From JBBIPA01 sp963775935 (GTDB lineage Bacteria; Chloroflexota; Dehalococcoidia; GIF9; UBA5629), in the NCBI GenBank assembly GCA_963775935.1, contig CAVZKR010000008.1, positions 124,001-188,000 of the forward strand: DNA of 64,000 nucleotides, read 5' to 3'. A program made the translations under genes and the position numbers. Under the pieces are notes generated by a model. That model had not been told where the DNA came from. It searched no databases and was given only the letters and a program-made list of their open reading frames with translations. How positions within the stretch are numbered: the stretch's first letter is position 1; each line of letters begins with the position of its first letter. Positions 44,775 through 53,022 of this stretch are shown here, one piece after another.

Positions 44775-45728
44775 TTAAACATACAACCCAAAGTTGCTAA
44801 AAAGAACGTCTAAAAGTATTGCTACCACTGTTACTAGTCGAAACATAGATAAAGCAGTAAAAGCCCTTAACCCCTTTTTTGTGTCTGCGACATTTCTCCA
44901 AAATTTCAAACTAGCCATTATTCCATAAATACCTGCCACCAGAATCAGAATGAGATAGAAGTAACCTAACTGGGTCAATAAGGGTAATAAAACACTTAAG
45001 AGTAACGTTAAACAAACGAATCCTATACCAATACTTACGGCGGTTTTCACCGAAGGAGTAACAAAAAAAGCTGGAGGCACTTTTATACTTTGCTGGATAT
45101 TAGCTTCATTCGGTATGTGCAGTGGATAGTAAACCATAATGTGCGCAGCTTGCCAGGAAAGATGAAGAACATATAGAAACCAGGGAAGCCAGGTAGAAAA
45201 CAAGGTTTCCGGGGAAAAAGCTGCCCAACCGCCCAGTGAAATTAGTCCCACAATTGGAGGAAGAGATAAATATCCGATTCTATCCCTGAGATAAGCTGAA
45301 TATAAAATCCCCAGAATAATAGCTAGAAGTAATATGGAGAAGCATGTCACATTAAAGAAAACCAAGGCCAACACGAGAGCGCAAATAAGAGACAGTACAG
45401 TAAAAGCCCAAACAATATGCGATTTAACTCTCCCTGAAGGAAGAACACGTTCAGGCCAGATGATCTTATCGCGTTCACGGTCTATATAGTGATTAACGGC
45501 GTTTATTCCCCAGCCAGCAAACGCAACAGTAATCAGACCGATGATAGCTTTATCCCATTGTGGATAGCCTCTGATACTTAAAACCACCGCACTAGCAGCA
45601 TTTATTGGGGTTAGCACCAGGAAAATTGGTGGGACCAAGGTCAACAAGCCTAACAGCCTATCTGCAATAGAATAGTCTTTCTTATTGGTGAGCCCCAGAC
45701 CTAGAGTGTAGAGCATCACTTTATTCAT
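44775..45728 (-). CDS. UbiA-family prenyltransferase
   Basis: 317 residues with eight or nine membrane helices. The first prenyl-diphosphate site is NHYIDRERD followed by PERVLPSG, and YSAYLRDRIGYLS is the adjoining conserved loop. The second region reads SWQAAHIMVYYPLHIPNEAN, more like heme-O-synthase/CtaB-type members than like UbiA or MenA with DxxxD. It attaches an isoprenoid to an aromatic ring or porphyrin-like acceptor. The acceptor is unknown; the neighbouring radical SAM pair and methyltransferase suggest a dedicated cofactor. Confidence 0.85.
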   Translation of the reverse strand: MNKVMLYTLGLGLTNKKDYSIADRLLGLLTLVPPIFLVLTPINAASAVVLSIRGYPQWDKAIIGLITVAFAGWGINAVNHYIDRERDKIIWPERVLPSGRVKSHIVWAFTVLSLICALVLALVFFNVTCFSILLLAIILGILYSAYLRDRIGYLSLPPIVGLISLGGWAAFSPETLFSTWLPWFLYVLHLSWQAAHIMVYYPLHIPNEANIQQSIKVPPAFFVTPSVKTAVSIGIGFVCLTLLLSVLLPLLTQLGYFYLILILVAGIYGIMASLKFWRNVADTKKGLRAFTALSMFRLVTVVAILLDVLFSNFGLYV

Positions 45729-45955
45729 TAATTACACACCCTATTTCGAGCAAAGCACATCCTTGTAAAGTCCAGAATGGTATTGCTGCTTGAATAAACG
45801 TTTTGTCCCTTGCGTATAGAGGACAATAAGAAAATCACCTGATACCCTGACCTAAGCCATCTCGTCACTCGCTTTCGGTAAGATGCGAATTTATCGTTTA
45901 TAAATCCTAATCGTTTACTATCATTTTGATGAGCCGAGAACACATCTTTCAACCA

Positions 45956-46225
45956 TCAGCACCTGTAAATAATCCCATACCCTCCCCTTGGATAGTCCCA
46001 GGTTACCGCACCCTGGTCACAGACTATCTTACAGGTTCCACATTCGAGACAGCCTTCCCAAGAGAAAACTACTTTGTTATTATCTTCAACCTTATAATTC
46101 TCTACGGGACACATGTAGGTGCAGATTCTATGAGGGCATTTGTCGCATATTTCTTGATTCACTACGATATGCGGATCTTTGTCAACATGAAATAAGTCGA
46201 GTGCTAGTTTGTCATCAATCTTCAT
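45956..46225 (-). CDS. fixX: FixX-type ferredoxin
   Basis: 89 residues. Ferredoxin-like protein with cysteines in CDKCPHRICTYMCP and CLECGTCKIVC and the C-terminal YPRGGYGI ending of FixX. FixX works with FixC as the Fe-S part of ETF:quinone oxidoreductase. The start overlaps the fixC stop by four bases (ATGA). Confidence 0.9.
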   Translation of the reverse strand: MKIDDKLALDLFHVDKDPHIVVNQEICDKCPHRICTYMCPVENYKVEDNNKVVFSWEGCLECGTCKIVCDQGAVTWDYPRGGYGIIYRC

Positions 46226-47571
46226 ATGAATGCGAGGCCTCCCTTAATACATTTCCAGAGGAACCTGATAAGCGGGAAGGATTTGCCTGTGCCTCTGGCA
46301 TCGCGCAATCCAGAGTAAAATCTCTTAATCATCTGCCATTCATGTTGCCTTTTCGGCAGCTCATTTACTGTGAAATAGTCAACTGCCATCTGGGTTATAG
46401 CATCAAAATATCCATCAAAGAACACGGGGTTAGCTTCAGCAAAATGATTCAGTTTTCGGTATCTCTTGAGATCCTTCATCACAAAGCTGTTGTTGAGTAG
46501 CTTTTGATAATAAGATAGCGTCTTCGCAGAATAGTCACCGTTACTGCGCGCTTCTAGCACTGTTTTTGCAGCTGCTTCTCCCGATGCCATGGCAAAATTT
46601 GTTCCTTCGTAATGTATCGAGGCATTAAGAAATCGGGCAGCATCTCCCGCTATAAGAAGACCATCAGTATAATATTTAGGTGTAAAATCATAACCGCCGT
46701 CTGGAGCCAAATGTGCCTGATACTCTATAGTTTTACCGCCTCTTATATAGTTCCGGACGGAAGGATGGTTCTTAAAGTGTTCCATCAAATCAGGAGCTTT
46801 TATCCTTCTCTCCATCAAGGGTTTTACCGCCAACCAGGTGACAACAGAAAGACTGTCTAAATTGGTGTAAATATTACCTCCACCCCAAATTCCCTGAGTG
46901 GCGTCACCCGCCATATACTTCAACTCTACCCCTTCATTACCGCTGAGGTTAAAACGCTCCTCAATTGTTTCTCTGGGTAGCTCAATAACCTCTTTCATGC
47001 CCAGAGCAACCTGACGGGGCACATAGTTTTTCCTCAGTCCCACTTTTTCTGCGAGAATCGAATTGACGCCATCCGCAGCAATAACAACATCAGCATAGAT
47101 TTCACCATGCTCTCTCCGCGTTTTTACACCGACTACCCTATTGTTCTCCCACAGTAAATCCTCAACAACTGTATCGGGAATGAGAAGTGCACCTGCCTCT
47201 TCTGCTTTCCCTGCGTACCAGCGATCAAATTTAGAGCGTGATACAATGAAGCTATTATTGTATGGTGGCTTATTATGCTCCTCGCTTTGTACTTTTATGG
47301 ACAGAGCGTTAGTTGCAGATAGAAGATATATCTCCACTCCTTTAACATGGCGCTCGACAGGTGCTTGCTCCCAAAAATTGGGGATAAGCCTGTTCAGTAC
47401 AGTAGTGTAGAGAACACCGCCAAAAGTATTTTTTGATCCCGGATACGTCCCTCGCTCTAGGAGAATGACACTTAGACCAGCCTTTGCCAGGACATAGGCA
47501 GCCGTTGTTCCAGCCGGCCCGGCACCAACGATAATTACATCAAACTTATCTTCCTGCCCCACGTGATGCAT
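46222..47571 (-). CDS. fixC: FixC-type flavoprotein oxidoreductase
   Basis: 449 residues. FAD dinucleotide fold VIIVGAGPAGTTAAYVLAKAGLSVILLERG, the second FAD motif VVIAADGVNS and the GLLIAGDAA segment; sequence pattern of FixC / ETF-quinone oxidoreductase, itself related to geranylgeranyl reductases. Electrons from an electron-transfer flavoprotein would go to quinone, but fixA and fixB are not in the window. An isoprenoid-chain reductase role is an alternative because a UbiA gene lies downstream. Coupled to fixX. Confidence 0.88.
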   Translation of the reverse strand: MHHVGQEDKFDVIIVGAGPAGTTAAYVLAKAGLSVILLERGTYPGSKNTFGGVLYTTVLNRLIPNFWEQAPVERHVKGVEIYLLSATNALSIKVQSEEHNKPPYNNSFIVSRSKFDRWYAGKAEEAGALLIPDTVVEDLLWENNRVVGVKTRREHGEIYADVVIAADGVNSILAEKVGLRKNYVPRQVALGMKEVIELPRETIEERFNLSGNEGVELKYMAGDATQGIWGGGNIYTNLDSLSVVTWLAVKPLMERRIKAPDLMEHFKNHPSVRNYIRGGKTIEYQAHLAPDGGYDFTPKYYTDGLLIAGDAARFLNASIHYEGTNFAMASGEAAAKTVLEARSNGDYSAKTLSYYQKLLNNSFVMKDLKRYRKLNHFAEANPVFFDGYFDAITQMAVDYFTVNELPKRQHEWQMIKRFYSGLRDARGTGKSFPLIRFLWKCIKGGLAFI

Positions 47572-47654
47572 TCACCTTTCTCGCTCGACAGAAGTGTTAG
47601 ACGATATGAGCGTTGCTATTTATTATTTAAACCATTTAACGAAGATTGTAATAC

Positions 47655-49844
47655 TTAATCCCAGCCCTCTACTCCCTTAATACCAGTATAAATGTTAGCC
47701 TTGATTTCCTTGAGATCTTTCTCTTCCACTTTGTATACCTTCACCAGCAAAGCAGTCAGGTCAGGAGAGCCATAGGCTTCATCACAGAAGTTGTTATCAG
47801 TTAACACATTGGGATTAGAGATAAATAATCCATGGAATGGCCCAGGTTCCTCTGGATAGAAACAGTTACCTTGCGCCATTACCACCTTTGGGTGAATACC
47901 AGGGAATACCCTCGCCTTCTGCATAATTCTTCCTCGAGGACTTTCAATCCATACCCAGTCTCCATCTTCTATCCCCAGCTCCTTCGCAGGCTTTGGATTA
48001 ATCTGGCAGGTCGGATATTTCATGAAACTCCTCAACCATGGTATGTTCCGATACTGTGACAGGAAGTAGAAGGGCGCCCGATAGCCGGAGGTAAGTACAA
48101 AAGGATACTCTTTATAGAGTTCCGGAGTGGAATAAGGACTCTCACCAGGCTCTTTGTGATAGGGCAAGGGATCATAGCCAAGTTGCTCTAATACTGTCGA
48201 GTATAGCTCGAGTTTACCCGTTGGCGTGGGGAAACCACCACCTTTTTTCCAGTAATCCGTCTTATACTTGTAATAAGTCTGCTCTTTGCCCGTCCTGGCA
48301 CACCAGACTTGTTTACTGAATTCCTTCCACGTCATATTCCCCTTCTTTAACTGGTAATCTAGCATTTCTTCCTGGGTATTAAACCAGTATTTAGGGGCTA
48401 CCCGCTTACCTATGTCATTGAATATCATGCAGTCTGGTCGAGCTTCTCCTGGCGGCTCTACTGACTTATTATGCGCTGCAATGAAGAATTTGGGGTGCAT
48501 ATCGTAAATATCGTCTATCTCCAGCCAATGCGCTGCCGGCAATACAATGTCTGCCATCTCTGCCATGGGTCCCATAAACTGGTCGGCATGCGCCAGAAAC
48601 TCCAGATTCATGAGCGCTGGGACCACCTCTTTGGTATTGGCAAGATGAACAATCTGTTGACCTCCAACACTTAACCATACTTTTATCTGGGAATTCCCCG
48701 CCAGTAATTGTTTAATAACACTATCGGCATGAGAGGTACGAGCTGCGCCCAGCTTATACGTGTCACCACCCACTATCCCTTTCTTCATCTCATCAGTTAT
48801 TGGAATTTCAAAGAAGAAATCCTCCCGCAAACCAGTTTTCGGAGGAATCCAGGCCATCATGCTGCCTGGCCTTTCAATATTGCCAGTAATACCCATTAGA
48901 CATATGATGGCTCTCAGGGTAGGAGTGATATTTGCCTTTCGCTCTAATGAACTGCCAACCTGAATGCAGCCTGGTGTATCAATAGCAAACATGCGTGCGG
49001 CCTGAATTATTTTCTCCTCAGGTACCCAGGTAATCTCAGCTACTTTGCTCGGTGGATATTGCTGAACCCTCTCTTTTAGCTTATCAAAACCGTAGGTCCA
49101 ATTCTCGACAAACTCTTTATCATAAATACCTTCATTGATAATAACATTCATCATACCAAGTGCCAGAGCACCATCTGTCCCAGGCCTTACCTGAAGCCAC
49201 AGGGTAGCACGTGAAGTAAGGGCGGTAGCCCTTGGGTCAATGACGATAAGGTTCTTGGCATAATTCAGAGAATTTAAAAACCATACTGCCATCTCAGAGT
49301 CAGCGCTGCTTATCTCCAATTGCTTTGCCCAGGATATTTGTGTCTTAGGGAATTCACCGCCCCAACCATGATAGTCGCAGTACAATCTGCCATAGCCGGT
49401 AACCAGGCCATAGAGACCTAACCGAGGACTATGGCAAACATAGCCTGGTGTAATGACATTGGCAGTGCCAACGGACCTGGCAAATCGATGAGTATACTCG
49501 TTGTATCCTCTGCCAGTGCCCTGGGAGACAGCTATCGAGGACGATCCATGTTTTTCTATAGATTCTTTCATCTTGTTGGCAATAGTATCCAGCGCTTCAT
49601 CCCAGCTAATTCGCTGCCATTTGCCTTCGCCTCGTTTGCCCATTCTCTTAAGGGGATACTTCAATCGGTCAGGATGGCCGACGTGTTGTATACTTGATTG
49701 ACCTTTGGAACACATCGTGCCTAAAGTAAGACTTTCGGGGTTGCCTTCGATATGGGTGATAACCCCGTCTTGAACCTCAATTAGTACACCACATCCCCCG
49801 TGACAACTCTTGCAGGTGCTTTTAATAATTTTCTTTTCACCCAT
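47655..49844 (-). CDS. Molybdopterin oxidoreductase, catalytic subunit (DMSO reductase family)
   Basis: 729 residues from ATG 49844 (AAGGTG seven bases upstream; a GTG three codons earlier is possible). An N-terminal [4Fe-4S] site CKSCHGGC with a later MCSKG cysteine precedes the bis-MGD domains (WDEALDTIANKM, RPGTDGALALGM, TSGYRAPFYFLSQ, NPKPAKELGIEDGDWV). The likely Mo ligand is the cysteine of GYVCHSPR. No twin-arginine signal is evident, so it may act on the cytoplasmic side. With the ferredoxin and NrfD genes directly upstream it forms an ABC-type complex like polysulfide/thiosulfate reductase; the substrate cannot be deduced. Confidence 0.9.
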   Translation of the reverse strand: MGEKKIIKSTCKSCHGGCGVLIEVQDGVITHIEGNPESLTLGTMCSKGQSSIQHVGHPDRLKYPLKRMGKRGEGKWQRISWDEALDTIANKMKESIEKHGSSSIAVSQGTGRGYNEYTHRFARSVGTANVITPGYVCHSPRLGLYGLVTGYGRLYCDYHGWGGEFPKTQISWAKQLEISSADSEMAVWFLNSLNYAKNLIVIDPRATALTSRATLWLQVRPGTDGALALGMMNVIINEGIYDKEFVENWTYGFDKLKERVQQYPPSKVAEITWVPEEKIIQAARMFAIDTPGCIQVGSSLERKANITPTLRAIICLMGITGNIERPGSMMAWIPPKTGLREDFFFEIPITDEMKKGIVGGDTYKLGAARTSHADSVIKQLLAGNSQIKVWLSVGGQQIVHLANTKEVVPALMNLEFLAHADQFMGPMAEMADIVLPAAHWLEIDDIYDMHPKFFIAAHNKSVEPPGEARPDCMIFNDIGKRVAPKYWFNTQEEMLDYQLKKGNMTWKEFSKQVWCARTGKEQTYYKYKTDYWKKGGGFPTPTGKLELYSTVLEQLGYDPLPYHKEPGESPYSTPELYKEYPFVLTSGYRAPFYFLSQYRNIPWLRSFMKYPTCQINPKPAKELGIEDGDWVWIESPRGRIMQKARVFPGIHPKVVMAQGNCFYPEEPGPFHGLFISNPNVLTDNNFCDEAYGSPDLTALLVKVYKVEEKDLKEIKANIYTGIKGVEGWD

Positions 49845-49889
49845 TTTTTTCACCTTTCTTAAATCGATTAAAATTATTATTCCATCAAC

Positions 49890-50864
49890 TTACACAGTCA
49901 CTATGAACAAAGGTTTGTATATACCGACCTTCAAGATGCAGTATTTTAGAGTAAAAGCGCCTACTGTATGACTAATGACACCTATGATTAAAAGAAGCCT
50001 CAATAGTTCTTCAGAAACAGCGCCATGAGATGAAAGGCTGAACAAGGAGATAATAAGAGGTACCACCATGCCGAGCACTATCAAAGCTATCCAGAAAACC
50101 GGGGCAACACTACCTTTAATCAATTCCAGTACCGATCTTTTAGCTCCAGCCCCTGCATAGGTAGCACCCCACAGATAGACAACGATAAAAAATATGTTGA
50201 CAATGAGCAATACGCTACTAATCAAATCGAGCAACACATTGTCAACATTGGCGCCAGCCAAACCTATAGCCATAAGCAGAGCACAGCCATCCAAGATACC
50301 GCTAAGTATCAGCACTACAGGAAGTAAGGCTGAATTCCAGAATTGAATACCCTTGACAAAGCTCATAATGAAACCGGGGTAAATACCAGTCAGGAAAGCA
50401 GTGAATCCAGCCAAGACTCTCAGTAAAATATCTATGGGTAGCAAGAATTCCCAGGTAACTATTTGTGGATTAATCAATAGAAATGAAGATACGATCTGTA
50501 AAAAGCCAAAGGTGCCGAAAAAGATGGAGAAGAGGATACCTCGAGCAAACCATGAAGTCTTCCAGCCACTGCTAAACGGGGGTATCGTTCTCCAGAATCT
50601 AAATGGCTTTCCAAAGTAGGCAAGATGGAGTGGAATCTTTAAAAACATAATGATAAGCCAGCCTGCAATCATGCCCCAGAGATAGCTCATATCATTACTG
50701 ACAAATGAGAAAAGGAATAACGAAATGAGATATAAACCTGAACCCAACGAAGTACATACCTCTGCTAACCACACCATGATGCCACGCCGCTGAATCCATT
50801 CGGTTTGTGGGGTATAGTCAGTCATCCATTTGTGAGTCGTTATCCACTGAAAATATCTTTCCAT
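49890..50864 (-). CDS. NrfD/PsrC-like membrane subunit
   Basis: 324 residues with about eight membrane helices, of the NrfD/PsrC type that exchanges electrons with the quinone pool. The helices hold few charged residues; the N-terminal segment up to about 40 is polar. AGGAG precedes the ATG. Between the PsrB-like ferredoxin and the catalytic subunit, it completes a membrane-bound molybdoenzyme. Confidence 0.85.
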   Translation of the reverse strand: MERYFQWITTHKWMTDYTPQTEWIQRRGIMVWLAEVCTSLGSGLYLISLFLFSFVSNDMSYLWGMIAGWLIIMFLKIPLHLAYFGKPFRFWRTIPPFSSGWKTSWFARGILFSIFFGTFGFLQIVSSFLLINPQIVTWEFLLPIDILLRVLAGFTAFLTGIYPGFIMSFVKGIQFWNSALLPVVLILSGILDGCALLMAIGLAGANVDNVLLDLISSVLLIVNIFFIVVYLWGATYAGAGAKRSVLELIKGSVAPVFWIALIVLGMVVPLIISLFSLSSHGAVSEELLRLLLIIGVISHTVGAFTLKYCILKVGIYKPLFIVTV

Positions 50865-50910
50865 GATTTACTCCTACTCTCCATATTACTATGGCTATCT
50901 TAAGATAACG

Positions 50911-51603
50911 CTATGATACCGGGCTTATGGTCTGAATATTCTGGCCAACCTTGCCATCGATATAGTAGATTGATGGGTCTGTCTCATACTCCGGGTGGAG
51001 CTGAGTTCCCTTTCTTTCTCTGATCAGCTTAGAAATTTCGCTATCGGGGTCATCTAAATCGCCAAAAGTTAAGGCTCTCGATGGACACATATTGACACAA
51101 GCAGGAGTAGCATCCCGGTCAATTCCAGGTTTTAATCCCTTTTTCATACCCGCGTCAAGCCTCTCCATACAGAAATTACATTTTTCAGTTGTTCCTGTTT
51201 GATGTGGATATATTTTCTTTCCCGCTTTTTCGATAGCAGTTAACCCTTCGCCAGGAAACCATCCGGTATCTTTATCCTTAGAAAGGAAAGTTCTATTCTG
51301 GTAAGGACAAGCAATGACGCAATATCGACAACCAACACATTTATCCTGGTCAATCCAAACGATTCCGTCTTCCCGTTTTTGACTGGCACCAGATGGACAA
51401 ACGTCAACACATGGCGCGTCTTTACACTGATTACATCGTACTGGATAGGTTAATAGAGTCGGGACACCGTGATCATATCCCTCAACAGCTACCAATTTAT
51501 TCCAGGTTTCACGCATTGGTAGAAAGTGTTCGTTTCGGCAAGCCGCTATACAACTATGGCATCTCACACATTTGGAGAGATCAACGACCATACCCCATCT
51601 CAT
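50911..51603 (-). CDS. PsrB/DmsB-like 4x[4Fe-4S] ferredoxin subunit
   Basis: 230 residues. Four cysteine groups for [4Fe-4S] clusters: CVRCHSCIAACRNEH, CNQCKDAPCVDVCPSGA, CVGCRYCVIACPYQN and CNFCMERL...CVNMCPSRAL. It conducts electrons between the NrfD subunit and the molybdenum site. AAGGAGC precedes the ATG. First gene of the leftward cluster; the promoter should lie in the region 51604-52197. Confidence 0.93.
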   Translation of the reverse strand: MRWGMVVDLSKCVRCHSCIAACRNEHFLPMRETWNKLVAVEGYDHGVPTLLTYPVRCNQCKDAPCVDVCPSGASQKREDGIVWIDQDKCVGCRYCVIACPYQNRTFLSKDKDTGWFPGEGLTAIEKAGKKIYPHQTGTTEKCNFCMERLDAGMKKGLKPGIDRDATPACVNMCPSRALTFGDLDDPDSEISKLIRERKGTQLHPEYETDPSIYYIDGKVGQNIQTISPVS

Positions 51604-52197
51604 AGCATTTTGCTCCTTTCAATGTGCAAAGGTACGTGCATATCACACATTTCATGACTTGTCAATACCCTTTTTCACACTTTAGCAAATTTTTTAGATT
51701 TTAACATTGGTTTTAATATTTGTCAAGGGGTTTTTACCTGCCAATGATAAAGATAAAGGAATTTTTTCATAATTGTATCCCAATTTCTAATCAGCGAATC
51801 TTTTTTGCTCTCAGTCCTCAATCCTCGATAGTTCTCCCTGCTCGATCTTCTAATCTACTTTCATCTGGGCGCTCAAGAACACTACCTGTTTGAAAATCCT
51901 CTTTGTCTTCTTTAGATTGAGCATGCAGAATCTAACCAGGGTGTGGTAATCAAGTACAGTAAGCTCGTGTCCCGATGAGTCAATACCTCTATCCTATAGA
52001 TATCCACTACTCTGCTAGCATCAAGTGGTAAAAGAGATACTGTCTAATACCAACAAAGTCTTGTTCTAAATGGCTTGTGTCCAGATATCATTTTCCTGAA
52101 TATTGGCTGACTTCCTAGGGACTGATGATGAGGTGCATGCCCGAGAAAGTCAGCCACATTAAAGAGGAAAAGACAGGTAATGTCTATGACGTAGCGT
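51604..52197. other. Intergenic region between the two molybdoenzyme loci
   Basis: 594 bases, no recognised gene. Just left of the small-subunit stop, a 10-bp inverted repeat TGGCTGACTT/AAGTCAGCCA (52104-52113 and 52147-52156) may act as a 3' hairpin of the transhydroxylase operon. A minus-strand open stretch of about 45 codons around 51890-52020 has no known motif. Confidence 0.45.
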
Positions 52198-53022
52198 TTA
52201 CAGTGCCTTTTTATAAAGTGGTATGTCTCCCAGATTTATATCCTTTTCTGTACTGATTGAGTCTATTGACTTAGCGGCGAATCCCTTAGCCTCTATCTTC
52301 AGCGAATATTTACCTACCGCAAGCCCCTCGAACCAGAAGTCGCCAAAACCATCCGTCGTTGCCGTCAGCTTCTTACCATTGGCACTGAGCGTGCAGGTGG
52401 CGCCTATTATCACCTCTTTCTCTGCCGGGTCATAGATGGTTCCTGCCACAAACTTTTTGGGTATGTTCAGGTAGTATACCCTTGGCTTAGCCTTGTACTC
52501 TGGATGCAGCACTTCGGCTTTCTTTATCAGTTCCTTAGCCTCGGATTCTTCCATGAACTTGAGTGCTTCGGTGGGACAGGCATCAACACACCTTGGTACT
52601 TTAATCGATTGTCCCTTGTCGAGAAGATGAGCACAGCCAGTGCATTTCTGGGCTATGTTCAGGTCGTCATTGAAGTAAATGGCATGATAGGGACAAGCGT
52701 CAACGCAATTCTTGCAGCCGGTGCATTTCTCAGGGTCTATAATAACCAGCCCGTCATCTCTCTTGTAGATGGCACCTTCTATGGGACAAGCAGGGATGCA
52801 GGGAGCTTCATCGCAGTGCATACAGAGGACTGGACGGTAATACATCTTGACCTTGGGCACAGTTCCCCTGATGAACTCGTGTTGCTTCAGCCAGAACTGG
52901 CCGGTATCTGGTTGTGGTTTGGCATAGGGTGTCCAGTCGTTACCAACATGTTCATCCTTGCAGGCGATCTGGCAGCAATAACAACCATTGCAGATAGAAA
53001 CATCATGAACAAAGACTTTCAT
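52198..53022 (-). CDS. Transhydroxylase-like small subunit (ferredoxin with C-terminal beta domain)
   Basis: 274 residues. Four [4Fe-4S] motifs (CNGCYCCQIACKDEH, CMHCDEAPCIPACP, CTGCKNCVDACPYHA, CTGCAHLL...CVDACPTEA) fill about 1-170; the rest (about 195-270, VIIGATCTLSANGKKLTATTDGFGDFWFEGL...) is a Cna-B/carboxypeptidase-regulatory-like beta sandwich. That combination is a feature of the small subunit of pyrogallol-phloroglucinol transhydroxylase of Pelobacter acidigallici. The ATG follows the large-subunit stop directly, with GAAGGAGGT as ribosome binding site inside that gene. Confidence 0.88.
   Translation of the reverse strand: MKVFVHDVSICNGCYCCQIACKDEHVGNDWTPYAKPQPDTGQFWLKQHEFIRGTVPKVKMYYRPVLCMHCDEAPCIPACPIEGAIYKRDDGLVIIDPEKCTGCKNCVDACPYHAIYFNDDLNIAQKCTGCAHLLDKGQSIKVPRCVDACPTEALKFMEESEAKELIKKAEVLHPEYKAKPRVYYLNIPKKFVAGTIYDPAEKEVIIGATCTLSANGKKLTATTDGFGDFWFEGLAVGKYSLKIEAKGFAAKSIDSISTEKDINLGDIPLYKKAL

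Noticed and set aside
45728..45952. 74-codon open frame between UbiA and FixX genes
   Set aside because: No family motif, biased composition unlike neighbouring proteins and no ribosome binding site; treated as intergenic.
52104..52156. Possible riboswitch downstream of the transhydroxylase small subunit
   Set aside because: Only a 10-bp stem with a 33-base loop is seen; it lies after a stop codon and is better explained as a 3' hairpin.
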